Part shown: in pieces, positions 42,276 through 52,607 of the stretch
Position numbering within the stretch: the first letter of the stretch is position 1
Layout: every line of letters begins with the position of its first letter
Assembly: GCA_030653505.1 (NCBI GenBank)
Contig: JAURZK010000038.1
Span: 204,057 to 268,056, forward strand
Source: Rubrivivax sp.
GTDB taxonomy: Bacteria; Pseudomonadota; Gammaproteobacteria; Burkholderiales; Burkholderiaceae_C
DNA: 64,000 nt
Direction: 5' to 3'
Position numbers and translations under genes: made by a program
The notes under the pieces: model-generated
What the model saw: the letters and a program-made list of their open reading frames with translations, nothing else
Told to the model about the DNA's origin: nothing
Databases searched by the model: none

Positions 42276-43592
42276 ATGACGCAATCCATCGTCAGCCACC
42301 GCGGCAGCGACGCGGTGCCGGCCACCGTGCTGGGGCAAGGCCCAGCGCGCATTCCGACCGGCGGGAAGATCCGCGCCGGCACCAAGATCCTGAGCCGAAC
42401 CGCCGCCGAGAACCCGCAGGCGCGCGCGATCTACGAACAGGGCGTCGCGGCGGGCCAGTCGTTCGACCAGATCGAGCAGGCGCTGGCCACGGCCCTGCCG
42501 CGCCTGAAGACGCCGCTGGTGCCGAAGAACGTGCCATGGTTCACTGTGCGCGGGCAGGATTTCTCGAACCCGGAGATCGCGCAGCAGATTCTCGGCGCCT
42601 ATGGCGAAGATCGCGGCGATGGCCATCGGCTCTATCGCTTTCCGGTCGTGTTCCCGTCGGACCTCTGGCAAGTGGTGATGCCGCATGAACTGGCGGCCTG
42701 GGGCGCGAACGAAAAGCGCTACTGGTCGGAGTACTCGCCAGACGGGCGAGTTCGCCATTGCAAGACCCATGCGCCGGTGCAATTCAACGACACGGGCAAG
42801 CGTGTGATCCGCGTCTTCGGCGGCCGCAAGACGGTGGCACGAGACGCCAACGGCGGCCAGTGTGACCCCGAGTCCTGCCCCGAATACCAGCAGCGGGAGT
42901 GCAACCTCAGCGGACGCTTCCTGTTCTTCATTCCCGGCATCCGGTCGATCAGCGCGTTCGAGTTGCACACGCGCAGCTTCTACGCGATGAACGCAGCGAT
43001 CCAGAAGTTCGAGACCATCGGTTTTCTGCGCGGCGGGCGCATCTCGGGTTTCCTGGATCGACACCGCACGCCGTTCTATCTGAGCAAGAAGCTGGTGGAG
43101 GTGGCGCACATCGACGATCAGGGGCGGCCGATCAGGGTGCCGCAGTGGATCATCGAACTCGAAGCGCCGGTGGACGTGACCGCATTGCTGCGGGATCGAG
43201 AGGACGACGAGACAGCGCTCATGCAGGCCCAGCTCGCGACCCAGATCCTCAGCGGGCCGTCGGTGGTCGAGCCCGTCGGCGACGACCTTGCCTTGCCCGA
43301 AGAAGCGCAGGCGCGCGCTACACCGTTGCCAGCGCACGCTGCACCACAACCACAGGTTCCCAACCGACGCCCCACGCTGGAAGACCTGTTGTGCCGTGCG
43401 CAAGCCTGCGGCATCGACCCGCAGCGCTACGCCGCCTATGCCGACCTTCGCTGGGGTCGTGGCTGGAAGCTCAACCCGCAGGGGAGGGCACGGGCCTGGG
43501 ACGAAATGGAGCGCTACCGCAATGATTCTGCGGGTTATCTCGACAAGATCGAGAGCGAGTTGCAGCTGGTGTCCGCGGGGAGAACGGCATGA
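42276..43592 (+). CDS. recombination-directionality-factor-like (Gp3-type) / hydrolase-or-metal-binding ICE protein
   Basis: 439 codons; RIPTGGKIRAGTKI...CDPESCPEYQQRECNLSGRFLFFIPGIRSISAFELHTRSFYAMNAAIQKFETI. Confidence 0.6.
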   Translation: MTQSIVSHRGSDAVPATVLGQGPARIPTGGKIRAGTKILSRTAAENPQARAIYEQGVAAGQSFDQIEQALATALPRLKTPLVPKNVPWFTVRGQDFSNPEIAQQILGAYGEDRGDGHRLYRFPVVFPSDLWQVVMPHELAAWGANEKRYWSEYSPDGRVRHCKTHAPVQFNDTGKRVIRVFGGRKTVARDANGGQCDPESCPEYQQRECNLSGRFLFFIPGIRSISAFELHTRSFYAMNAAIQKFETIGFLRGGRISGFLDRHRTPFYLSKKLVEVAHIDDQGRPIRVPQWIIELEAPVDVTALLRDREDDETALMQAQLATQILSGPSVVEPVGDDLALPEEAQARATPLPAHAAPQPQVPNRRPTLEDLLCRAQACGIDPQRYAAYADLRWGRGWKLNPQGRARAWDEMERYRNDSAGYLDKIESELQLVSAGRTA

Positions 43593-44863
43593 TCCGCATC
43601 GCCCACTGTTCTGACTTGCACTACGGGCCGAAGAATCTGGCCGAGGCCGACCGGTGCTTCAGCGCTGCGGTGGACCGTGCCATCGCTTTGGGTGCGCAAG
43701 TGGCGGTGCTTTCTGGCGACGCAACCGACCACGCCCTCGACCTGCACTCGCCGTCGGCAGAGCGTCTGGCCAGGCAAGTGCGGCGGCTCGCCGACCATTG
43801 CCCGGTGCTGATGCTGCAGGGCACGTTCTCGCACGAACCACCGGGCACCTTGGGCATCTTTCGGCTGCTGGGCGGGCGCTACCCGGTGCACGTCGCTGAC
43901 CGCATCGCGCAGGTTGGTCTGACAAACACCGGCCAGTGGGTGGTGTCAAGCGGCTGGCGCATCGACGCGGTGCCAGCGGGTGTGCAAGCCTTGTTCTCGT
44001 GCGTGCCCACCGTCAACAAGGCGATGGTCGCCGCCGCCGTTGGGGCCAGTGCTGCCGCTGACGCCACCGGCGAACATCTGGCGGCGCTGCTGGCCGGCTT
44101 TGCACAGAGCCACCGCGCTGCGCGTGAGCAGGGCGTGCCCAGCATCGGCGTGTCGCACGGCACCGTGTTCGGTTGCCTCAGCGAGCACGGGGTGCCGATG
44201 GCCGGCTTCGACCATGAGTTCACCACCGGGGCGCTGTTCGCCGCCGAGACGCAGGCCTTCATGCTCGGGCACATCCACCGGCACCAGGCCTGGCAGCGCG
44301 CCGGAAGGGCGGGGCAACAGTGCGTGGCCTACGCCGGGTCTATCGGGCGCTTTCACTACGGCGAGGAAGGTGAGAAGGGCTTCCTGATGTGGGAGGTGGA
44401 TGCCGAGGGCGCGCGCTTTGACCGGGTGCTCACGCCTGCGCGGCGGACGGTCGACATCGTGTTTGAAGGCAAGCCGGACCTTGACGCCCTGCGCACGGCC
44501 ATCGCGCGGCAGAACATCGATGGCGCGCATGTTCGCGTCCGCTGGACCGTGGCGGACGAGGATCGTCACGAAGTGGACCGAGCGCTGATCCAGCGCGAGC
44601 TTGGGCAGGCTGCCGAGGTCAAGTTGGAGGGCCGCATCGTGCCCGTGGTGCGCACCCGCGCCGCCGGCATTTCAATGGCACCGAGTTTGGCCGACAAGGT
44701 GCGGCATTGGGCGCTGGTGACAAAAGTGCAATCTGGGCCGCTGCTGGCCTGCTTGGAGCAATTGGACGCGCAGACCGGCGACATGATCGCCGAGCGTCTA
44801 TTGCGCGGCGAGTTGCCAGACGCGCGAAAAGGTGGGTGCCTGTCTGAGGCAGAGCCCGGTTGA
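43589..44863 (+). CDS. SbcD-like metallophosphoesterase
   Basis: MIRIAHCSDLHYG, VAVLSGDATDHAL, LQGTFSHE, IGVSHGTV, LGHIHRHQ motifs; ATGA overlap with preceding gene. Confidence 0.88.
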   Translation: MIRIAHCSDLHYGPKNLAEADRCFSAAVDRAIALGAQVAVLSGDATDHALDLHSPSAERLARQVRRLADHCPVLMLQGTFSHEPPGTLGIFRLLGGRYPVHVADRIAQVGLTNTGQWVVSSGWRIDAVPAGVQALFSCVPTVNKAMVAAAVGASAAADATGEHLAALLAGFAQSHRAAREQGVPSIGVSHGTVFGCLSEHGVPMAGFDHEFTTGALFAAETQAFMLGHIHRHQAWQRAGRAGQQCVAYAGSIGRFHYGEEGEKGFLMWEVDAEGARFDRVLTPARRTVDIVFEGKPDLDALRTAIARQNIDGAHVRVRWTVADEDRHEVDRALIQRELGQAAEVKLEGRIVPVVRTRAAGISMAPSLADKVRHWALVTKVQSGPLLACLEQLDAQTGDMIAERLLRGELPDARKGGCLSEAEPG

Positions 44864-44951
44864 TCGTTGCCGCGACGAAAGTCCCAGCGTCAAGGGTTTC
44901 AAGCCCTGGGCGGCCTCCGGCTGTAAGGCACTTCGGTACACTTGCAGCCCT

Positions 44952-45305
44952 ATGCGCCGGTCTGCCGTCCTCCTCGTCATGTTGATTGCCATGTTTTGGC
45001 AATCAATGGCCTTCGCGCGAATTGGCTCGACGGTGAACGCGCTTGCCGATCCAGGGCACGCGACGTTGCATTGGCAGGAAGAGGGACACCACCATCATGA
45101 GGATGGGTCCTACCACCAGGATGATTCCAACGAGTCGACGCAGCACGTGGTCATGGACCATGCCAGCGCATCGATGGCCCTCGCTTCGGCTGGCGCGCAT
45201 GATTTCCCTGCCTTGGGGTCCGCCGCTCCTAGCGGCCTGAACGAGTCCCTTGTGCCCACCCCCACTCTCGACGGCCTGCTCAGGCCACCTCGCTCCCGTT
45301 CCTGA
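44952..45305 (+). CDS. small His-rich periplasmic protein, CzcI-like
   Basis: Signal peptide MRRSAVLLVMLIAMFWQSMAFA; HWQEEGHHHHEDGSYHQDD; immediately upstream of czcCBA-like genes. Confidence 0.65.
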   Translation: MRRSAVLLVMLIAMFWQSMAFARIGSTVNALADPGHATLHWQEEGHHHHEDGSYHQDDSNESTQHVVMDHASASMALASAGAHDFPALGSAAPSGLNESLVPTPTLDGLLRPPRSRS

Positions 45306-45444
45306 CCCGCCTTCGCGGCGGGCGTCCAGCTATGGACGCCCGGCCTCCCGCTGGCCCGGCACCCCACGCTAGTTCTTGTCCGCCCCTTGGGTTGACCTGA
45401 AAGCGTGTCCGGCCGGTCCCGGCTGTTGCATCGTCAGGATCATC

Positions 45445-46722
45445 GTGAAATTTTCTTTCTGGCTGTCTGCCTGCGTGGTCGCGGGCAGCTTGGCTTGCGG
45501 GCATGTCTGGGCCCAGTTGGTGGCATTGCCGGCAGACCCCCCTGCCGGTTCGCCACCCGCCGCCGGCCCGCCCGCCGGCAGCGTCACGCTGCGCGCAGCC
45601 TTGGACGTCGCATGGCAACGCGCGGTCGCCGCACGCGAGAGCGAGGGCCAGCGCCGCCGCGCTGAGGCCGATCGCGCCGTGGCGGCCAGCTTCTGGGCAG
45701 CACCACCGTCGCTCGAATTGAGCCACCGAGACGATCGTCTGCAGGGCAACGTCGGCAAGCGCGAAACAGAAATCGGCGTCGCTGTGCCGTTGTGGCTGCC
45801 CGGCCAGCGGACCGCCCGAGCCAGCACCGCTGAAGCGGCAGCAGCCCATGCCCGAGCCGCTGAACAGGTGGGCCGCCTGCGCCTGGCCGGTGAACTGCGC
45901 GAAGCGGCGTGGCAACTCGCCGCCCTGCAGGCTGAGGCCGCGCAGCTCGACACCCAGGCCCAGGCGCTGAAGCAACTGGCCGACGACGTCGAGCGCCGTG
46001 TCAGCGCCGGCGATCTGGCGCGTGCCGACGCCCTGGCCGCTCAGGCGGAACAACTCGCCGCATCCGCGCTGCAGTCCGACGTGCGCCAACGTCTGCAGGC
46101 TGCTCGCGGGCGCTGGGCTCTGCTCACCGGGCTGAGGACAGCACCCGACCTGACGGCAGCGACGACCACCGATGCACCCGCTGCAACGGCAGCGCCGCAC
46201 CCGGAATTGGAGCTCGCTAGCCAATCTGCCGCATTGGCGCGCAGGCGCTTGGACCTCCTGCGCCATTCCCGCCGCGACGCACCCGAACTGACCGTGGGCT
46301 TGCGCCAGGATGTCGCGGGCCGGGCCGAAGCCTCTCAAGGGAGCTTGGTCGTCGGCCTGCGCCTGCCCTTCGGCACCGACGACCGCAACCGGCCTCTGGA
46401 AGCTGCTGCACTCGCCGAGCTGGACGTGGCCGAGACCCACGAGCAACGCCTGCGCGAGCGCCTGGAAAGCGACGTGGCAGCCGCACGCGACGCGCAGCGA
46501 TCAGCCGACGCGCAACTCGAAGCCGAGACCGCCCGCGCCCGTCTCCTGCGTGAACGTGCCACGCTGATCGACAAATCCTTCAGCGCTGGCGAGACGGCGT
46601 TACCCGACCTGCTGCGCGCGTTTGCCGCCGCAGCGCAGGCCGACAGTGCCGTCGCCCGCCAGACCACCGCGCGGGGCTTTGCCCGCGCCCGACTCGAACA
46701 AACCCTTGGACTCCTTCCATGA
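45445..46722 (+). CDS. outer membrane efflux protein, CzcC/TolC-like
   Basis: GTG start with signal peptide; long heptad-rich Ala/Arg/Glu helices; upstream of RND genes. Confidence 0.8.
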   Translation: MKFSFWLSACVVAGSLACGHVWAQLVALPADPPAGSPPAAGPPAGSVTLRAALDVAWQRAVAARESEGQRRRAEADRAVAASFWAAPPSLELSHRDDRLQGNVGKRETEIGVAVPLWLPGQRTARASTAEAAAAHARAAEQVGRLRLAGELREAAWQLAALQAEAAQLDTQAQALKQLADDVERRVSAGDLARADALAAQAEQLAASALQSDVRQRLQAARGRWALLTGLRTAPDLTAATTTDAPAATAAPHPELELASQSAALARRRLDLLRHSRRDAPELTVGLRQDVAGRAEASQGSLVVGLRLPFGTDDRNRPLEAAALAELDVAETHEQRLRERLESDVAAARDAQRSADAQLEAETARARLLRERATLIDKSFSAGETALPDLLRAFAAAAQADSAVARQTTARGFARARLEQTLGLLP

Positions 46723-47381
46723 CCACCCATTTCCATCGCCGCATTGCGCAACTGCTGCTCGCTGTTCCCGCAATGGCCCTCGCTAGCTTGCTGCTGGTTG
46801 CGAACACGCCCGCTATCGCCGCCCCCGGTGCCCATGGCCCCAATGGCGAGCACCTGGACGGTCCGACTGCAATTCGCGCCGCATCGGCCCTGCCGCGGGT
46901 CGAAGCCAAGTCGGAGATCTTTGAACTGGTCGCCGAACTTCGCGCCAGCGAATTGGCTATCGTGGTCGACCGCTACGAATCCAACGAGCCCGTGCTGGGC
47001 GCGAAGCTCGATGTCGAAAGCGGTGCCCTGAAGGCCGTCGCCGCGTTCCGCGCCGAGCAAGGTGACTATGTTGTTACCGACGCGGCCATGCTCAAGGCAC
47101 TGGCCGCCCCTGGCGAGCACGGCATGGTCTTCACGCTGGTGGCCGGCAAGGACAGCGACCTGCTCGACGGCACGCTGGTGAGCGTCGCGGGCCGGGTTGT
47201 CACGCGTGCGGCAAAGAACGACCACGGACATGCTCACGGCAGCGATGACCATGGGCACGGCCACGGGCTGGAGCGCGCCGCATGGATCGGGGCCGGTGTC
47301 GCGGCTCTGGGTCTGATCGGCGGCATCGCCTGGTGGCGCCAGCGCCGCAGCAACGCAGGCCAACGACAGGGAGGCCTGTGA
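46719..47381 (+). CDS. membrane-anchored periplasmic metal-binding protein sharing a CzcB N-terminal motif
   Basis: Signal peptide, APGAHGPNGEHLDGP, His-rich linker (NDHGHAHGSDDHGHGHG), C-terminal TM. Confidence 0.65.
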   Translation: MTTHFHRRIAQLLLAVPAMALASLLLVANTPAIAAPGAHGPNGEHLDGPTAIRAASALPRVEAKSEIFELVAELRASELAIVVDRYESNEPVLGAKLDVESGALKAVAAFRAEQGDYVVTDAAMLKALAAPGEHGMVFTLVAGKDSDLLDGTLVSVAGRVVTRAAKNDHGHAHGSDDHGHGHGLERAAWIGAGVAALGLIGGIAWWRQRRSNAGQRQGGL

Positions 47382-48556
47382 TGAAGCACAAGCTCTGGTG
47401 GTTGGGCGGTGGTCTTGGCCTGCTGGTTGCGGCACTGATGGCGTGGATGCTGATGGTGTCGCTGGCGTACGCGGCCCCAGGGGCACACGGCCCCAACGGT
47501 GAACACCTCGACGCGCCCGGCGCAGTGGTGAACGCGTCCGGCCTCGCGCGCCTGCCGGATGGCAGCATCAACGTGCCGAAGCTCGCGCAGCGGCGCATGG
47601 CCATCCGCACGGTGCTGGCGCCTGAGTCTGAAGCCGCCGTCACGGTTGAGCTGCCCGGTCGGGTCGTCATGGACCCGAACGCCAGCGGGCGCGTGCAGGC
47701 GGTCCACGGCGGCCGCGTCGAGCCTGGTCCCAAGGGGCTGCCGGTGGCGGGCCAGGCCGTGAATCGAGGCGAGGTGTTGGTCTACGTGCGCCACCACGCC
47801 GAGCCCTACGCGCTCGGCGCGCAACAGGCCCAGCAGGCTGAACTTCGGGCCCAGCGGCAGCTGGCAGAGCAGCGCGTTCAACGCCTTGAAGGCCTGGAAG
47901 GCACGGTGCCGCGCAAGGAAATCGAAGCGGCCCGCACCGAAGCAACGAGTCTGGCCGAGCGCGAGCGCAGCATCAGCGGCAGCCTGGTGGCACGCGAAAC
48001 CCTGATCGCGCCGGTCAGCGGCGTGATCGCCCGTGCCGACCTGGTGATCGGCCAGGTCGTCGAGTCGCGTGACGTGCTGTTCGAGGTGGTGGACCCGGCA
48101 CGCATGCTGGTGGAGGCCACCACAGCCGACCCAACCCTGGCATCCCGCGTAGCCGGCGCTTCGCTGCAGGGTGTGCCCCACGTGACGCTTCGTCTGCTGG
48201 GCGTGTCGCGGTCGCTGCGCGACGGCGTGCTGCCCATCACGTTCGCGGTGAGTCCTTCGAAGACTGGTCCGGCGCTGCCGTCCTCGAACTCCTTGTCGTT
48301 GGCCATCGGTCAGCCGGTCACCGTTGTCGCGCAATCGAGAGAGCGCATCAAGGGCGTGGTACTGCCGGCGCAAGCCGTCGTGCGCAACCCGTCCAACGAG
48401 CCCATCGTCTGGATCAAGTCGGGCGCCGAGCGCTTCATTCCGCAGCCGGTGCAGTTCCGGCCGCTGGACGCCGGCACGGTGGTGGTGACGCTGGGCTTGA
48501 GCGCGGACAACCGCGTCGTCGTCCAGGGCGCGCCGCTGATCGCGCAGATCCGCTGA
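47381..48556 (+). CDS. RND periplasmic adaptor (CzcB-like)
   Basis: 392 codons; HlyD-like (GRVQAVHGGRVEPGPKGLPVAGQAVNRGEVL...SGSLVARETLIAPVSGVIARADLVIGQVVESRDVLFEVVDP) with APGAHGPNGEHLDAP. Confidence 0.87.
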   Translation: MKHKLWWLGGGLGLLVAALMAWMLMVSLAYAAPGAHGPNGEHLDAPGAVVNASGLARLPDGSINVPKLAQRRMAIRTVLAPESEAAVTVELPGRVVMDPNASGRVQAVHGGRVEPGPKGLPVAGQAVNRGEVLVYVRHHAEPYALGAQQAQQAELRAQRQLAEQRVQRLEGLEGTVPRKEIEAARTEATSLAERERSISGSLVARETLIAPVSGVIARADLVIGQVVESRDVLFEVVDPARMLVEATTADPTLASRVAGASLQGVPHVTLRLLGVSRSLRDGVLPITFAVSPSKTGPALPSSNSLSLAIGQPVTVVAQSRERIKGVVLPAQAVVRNPSNEPIVWIKSGAERFIPQPVQFRPLDAGTVVVTLGLSADNRVVVQGAPLIAQIR

Positions 48557-48571
48557 ACGGGAACGAACCTC

Positions 48572-51500
48572 ATGTTCAACTGGATAGTTCGTTACAGCCT
48601 GCACAACCGCCTGTTCGTGCTGGCGCTGGCGGCACTGCTGATGGCCTATGGGGCGATGACGGCCTGGCGCACGCCGGTCGATGTCTTCCCCGACCTCAAC
48701 AAGCCGCTGATCACGGTGCTTACCGAGGCCGGCGGCATGGCGCCGGAAGAGGTCGAGCAACTCGTCACCTTCCCGCTGGAGACTGCGCTAAACGGCATGC
48801 CGGGTGTGACCCGCGTGCGCAGCACCTCGGGCGTGGGCCTGTCGCTGGTCTATGCCGAGTTCGACTGGGGCACCGACATCTACCGCAACCGCCAGCTGGT
48901 GGCCGAGCGGCTGGCGCTGGTGCGCGAACAGTTGCCCGGCAACATCACGCCGGTGATGGGGCCAGTCTCGTCAATCATGGGCGAGGTGATGCTGGTGGCA
49001 CTGCCGCTGGTGCTCGGCGATGGGAAGTCACCCGTGGCCACACCCATGCAGGCGCGCGAGTACGCCGACTTCGTGCTGCGCCCGCGGCTGTTGTCGATTC
49101 CTGGCGTCGCGCAGGTCATCCCGATCGGTGGCGAGGTGCGCACACTTCGAGTGGCGCCGGACACCGCGCGCCTGGCGCAATTCGGTGTTTCGCTGAGCCA
49201 GGTCGAGCAAGCCCTGAAGGGATACGCCAGCAACGCAGGTGGCGGCTTCATCGACCTGAACAGCCGCGAGTACCTGATCCGGCACCTGGGCCGCAGCAAC
49301 CGCGTGGAGGACCTTGCCGGCATCGCGGTGGCCTGGAAGGACGGCCGCGCGATCCTGCTGGAGCAGGTGGCCACTGTCTCCTTCGCGGCCGGACTCAAGC
49401 GTGGCGACGCCGGGTACAACGGCCTGCCGGCGGTTGTGATCAGCATTCAAAAGCAGCCCGACGCCGACACGGTCAAGCTCACGGCGCAGATCGAGGCGGC
49501 ACTCGGCGAGCTGAAACAAGGGTTGCCCCCGGGCCTGGCCGAACCGCGCGTGCTGTTCCGCCAGGCCGACTTCATCAAGGCGTCGATCGGCAACGTGGCT
49601 GAAGCGCTGCGCGACGGCGCCATCATGGTTGCGATCGTGCTGTTCGCCTTCCTGCTGTCGGCGCGCACGACGGTCATCTCGCTGGTTGCGATCCCGTTGT
49701 CTCTGGCCGTTACCGCGCTCGTGTTTCAGTGGCTCGGGCAGTCGATCAACGTCATGACACTGGGCGGCTTGGCCATCGCCATCGGCGAGTTGGTCGATGA
49801 CGCCGTGGTCGACGTCGAGAACATCCTGCGCCGGCTCAAACAGAACAAGTCGGCGGCCAAGCCGCTTTCGGTGCTTGAAGTCGTGCGCAGCGCCAGTGTC
49901 GAAGTGCGATCTGGCATCGTCTACGCCACCGTCATCGTGGTCTTGGTCTTCGTGCCGCTGTTTGCGCTGCCGGGCATCGAGGGACGGTTGTTCACGCCGC
50001 TGGGCATCGCGTACATCGTGTCCATCCTCGCCTCGATGCTCGTCTCGATGACGGTCACGCCGGTCATGTGCTACTACATGCTGCCGACGATGAAGCGGCT
50101 GGACCACGGCGACAGCCCGCTGGTCGGATGGCTCAAGCGCCAGGACACCAGGCTGCTGACCTGGTCTTTCGGCCGCGCGAAGCTCTTGATCGCGTTGGCT
50201 GCGCTGGCGGTGGCAACTGCCGCAGCGACGGTGCCGATGTTTCCGCGCGCCTTCCTGCCGGCGTTCAACGAAGGCTCGCTGGTGCTGGGCCTGGTGATGC
50301 AGCCAGGCACTTCGCTGGCCGAGTCCAACCGCATCGGCGCGGTGGCCGAAACGCTTATCCGCCAGGTGCCCGAAGTCACGCAGGTGGGCCGCCGCACCGG
50401 CCGCGCCGAACTCGACGAACACGCCGAGGGGGTGCATTCGGCCGAGATCGACGTCGACCTCAGACGTTCAGCTGACGGAAGCGAACGCGACCGCGAAACC
50501 ATCATGGCCGACATACGCGAGCGCCTGTCCACGCTGCCGGCGCAGACCACCATCGGCCAGCCCATCAGCCACCGCCTTGACCACCTGCTCTCGGGCGTGC
50601 GCGCGCAGATCGCGGTGAAGATCTTCGGCGACGATACCGACACGCTGCGCGGCCTGGCAGAGCAGATGCGCGTCCAACTCGCGGCCGTGCCGGGTCTGGT
50701 GGACCTGACGGTGGAAAAGCAGGTGCTGATCCCGCAGATCACCGTTCGCCTGGACTACCGCAAGGCGGCGCAGGTGGGCCTTTCACCGGGCGAGGCCATC
50801 CGCGTGCTGAAGGCACTCACCGACGGTGCACACGGCGCCGACATCGTCGACGGTCCGCGCCGCTACGAACTGGTCCTGCGTCTGCCCGACAACCAGCGCA
50901 GCCCGCAGGACCTGGCGCGCACGCTGATCGACACGCCGGCAGGCCGCATCCCGGTGTCGAGCATCGCCACCGTGGAAGAGACCGACGGGCCCAACCAGAT
51001 CGGCCGCGAGAACGGGCGCCGCCGCATCATCGTCTACGCCAACACCGACGGCGGCGACATGGGGCGTGTTGTCGCCGACATCCGCCGCATCATCGCCAGC
51101 ACGCCCCTGCCCAGCGGCAATTTCATCAGCCTGGAGGGCCAGTTCCAGGCCCAGGAGCAGGCGACTCGACTGATCGCGGGCCTGTCTCTGGTGTCACTGG
51201 CGATGATGTTCCTGGTGCTGTATTCGCGTTACCAGTCGGCGGTACTGGCCGGCATCATCATGGCCAACATTCCGCTGGCGCTGATCGGCTCGGTGGCGGC
51301 GATGTGGATCGCCGGCGTGAGCCTGTCGGTCGCGTCTATGGTGGGCTTCATCACGCTGGCAGGCATTGCCACGCGCAACGGCATCCTCAAGATCAGCCAC
51401 TACATCAACCTGTGCAGGTTCGAGGGCGAGAGCTTCTCGCAATCGATGATCGTGCGCGGCTCGCTGGAGCGGCTGACGCCGGTGCTGATGACGGCGCTGG

Positions 51501-51730
51501 TGGCGGCCTTCGCGCTGACGCCGTTGCTGCTGGCGGCGGACGCCCCGGGCAAGGAGATCCTGCACCCGGTGGCGGTGGTGATATTCGGTGGGTTGGTCAG
51601 CTCGACGCTGCTCGACACGCTGCTGACGCCAGTCCTGTTCTGGCTGTTCGGCGAGAAGTCGACCCAGAGGCTGATTCGCCCTGAGATCGACACACCGCAG
51701 GGCGCCAGTGGTACCCAGGAAGCCTATTGA
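48572..51730 (+). CDS. HME-RND efflux permease (CzcA-like), system 1
   Basis: 1052 aa; [55 protein letters not shown]. Confidence 0.93.
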   Translation: MFNWIVRYSLHNRLFVLALAALLMAYGAMTAWRTPVDVFPDLNKPLITVLTEAGGMAPEEVEQLVTFPLETALNGMPGVTRVRSTSGVGLSLVYAEFDWGTDIYRNRQLVAERLALVREQLPGNITPVMGPVSSIMGEVMLVALPLVLGDGKSPVATPMQAREYADFVLRPRLLSIPGVAQVIPIGGEVRTLRVAPDTARLAQFGVSLSQVEQALKGYASNAGGGFIDLNSREYLIRHLGRSNRVEDLAGIAVAWKDGRAILLEQVATVSFAAGLKRGDAGYNGLPAVVISIQKQPDADTVKLTAQIEAALGELKQGLPPGLAEPRVLFRQADFIKASIGNVAEALRDGAIMVAIVLFAFLLSARTTVISLVAIPLSLAVTALVFQWLGQSINVMTLGGLAIAIGELVDDAVVDVENILRRLKQNKSAAKPLSVLEVVRSASVEVRSGIVYATVIVVLVFVPLFALPGIEGRLFTPLGIAYIVSILASMLVSMTVTPVMCYYMLPTMKRLDHGDSPLVGWLKRQDTRLLTWSFGRAKLLIALAALAVATAAATVPMFPRAFLPAFNEGSLVLGLVMQPGTSLAESNRIGAVAETLIRQVPEVTQVGRRTGRAELDEHAEGVHSAEIDVDLRRSADGSERDRETIMADIRERLSTLPAQTTIGQPISHRLDHLLSGVRAQIAVKIFGDDTDTLRGLAEQMRVQLAAVPGLVDLTVEKQVLIPQITVRLDYRKAAQVGLSPGEAIRVLKALTDGAHGADIVDGPRRYELVLRLPDNQRSPQDLARTLIDTPAGRIPVSSIATVEETDGPNQIGRENGRRRIIVYANTDGGDMGRVVADIRRIIASTPLPSGNFISLEGQFQAQEQATRLIAGLSLVSLAMMFLVLYSRYQSAVLAGIIMANIPLALIGSVAAMWIAGVSLSVASMVGFITLAGIATRNGILKISHYINLCRFEGESFSQSMIVRGSLERLTPVLMTALVAAFALTPLLLAADAPGKEILHPVAVVIFGGLVSSTLLDTLLTPVLFWLFGEKSTQRLIRPEIDTPQGASGTQEAY

Positions 51731-51800
51731 ATTGAGTGTCGAGTCAAAAAATCAGGCACGGCGGCGCCGCCTGTCCCAGTGCGCCGCACCCTTGAAGGAG

Positions 51801-52184
51801 ATGGAAGTGATGATGAAGAAACTGTTGACCGTGATCGTGTTGGGCCTGTCTGCGCTGTCGTTCAATGCGGCCTTCGCCCATGGCGGCGCAGCGGCCAAGC
51901 ACGGCGGCGTGGTGGCGACTTCGAGCGACCTGTCGTTCGAGCTGGTGGGCTCGCGCGATGGCGCTGTCATCTACGTCGAGGACCACGGCAAGCCGATGGC
52001 CCCCACCGGTCTGAAGGGCAAGCTGACGGTGCTGAACGGCGCTGAAAAGTCGGAGGCTGATCTGGTGGTCGCAGGCGACAAGCTCGAAGCCAAGGGCCTG
52101 AAGCTGACCAAGGGGGCCAAGGTGGTCGCTGCGCTGGTGACCCCGGCCGCGAAGGCGATTACGGTGCGCTTCACGGTACGTTAG
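51801..52184 (+). CDS. small periplasmic protein of efflux operon
   Basis: Signal peptide MKKLLTVIVLGLSALSFNAAFAHGGAAAKHGGVV; downstream of the RND permease. Confidence 0.7.
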   Translation: MEVMMKKLLTVIVLGLSALSFNAAFAHGGAAAKHGGVVATSSDLSFELVGSRDGAVIYVEDHGKPMAPTGLKGKLTVLNGAEKSEADLVVAGDKLEAKGLKLTKGAKVVAALVTPAAKAITVRFTVR

Positions 52185-52266
52185 GCCAGGTCGTCGTCGT
52201 GCCTGGTTCACTGTCGGACGCCAGGTGCGGCGGTTCGATGCCGAATCTGACAATTCATTCACCCGA

Positions 52267-52285
52267 TATCCTCTCCACCAGGATA
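52267..52285. promoter_or_regulatory. candidate operator of CsoR/RcnR-like sensor: TATCCT-CTCCACC-AGGATA
   Basis: Perfect 6-bp inverted repeat 10 bp upstream of the 52296 ATG. Confidence 0.55.
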
Positions 52286-52295
52286 GGATACGGAG

Positions 52296-52574
52296 ATGGC
52301 AGCACCCGACCTCCATCTCTCGCATGACGCCGTCGCCAAACGCCTCAAGCGCGCCCATGGTCATCTGCAGAACGTGATCACCATGTTGTCCGAAGATCGT
52401 GCTTGCCTTGATGTGGCGCAGCAGTTGCACGCTGTAGAGCGCGCCATTGCTGCGGCGAAGAAGCAACTGATACACGACCACATCGATCACTGTCTTGATT
52501 CCGCTCTCAGCACACCGGCCACATCGTCGCGGCAGGCGCTGGGCGAGTTCAAGACCATCACTAAGTACCTTTGA
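52296..52574 (+). CDS. CsoR/RcnR (DUF156) family metal-sensing repressor
   Basis: 92 aa all-helical; VAKRLKRAHGHLQNVITMLSEDRACLDVAQQLHAVERAIAAAKKQLIHDHIDHCL. Confidence 0.9.
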   Translation: MAAPDLHLSHDAVAKRLKRAHGHLQNVITMLSEDRACLDVAQQLHAVERAIAAAKKQLIHDHIDHCLDSALSTPATSSRQALGEFKTITKYL

Positions 52575-52607
52575 GCCACTGGTTTGAAGTGATTCCCCTC
52601 ACCTGAA

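Noticed and set aside
49028-50437. 469-aa minus-strand ORF (similarly 55856-57415)
   Set aside because: Antisense to RND permease genes; composition biased and no recognisable domain.
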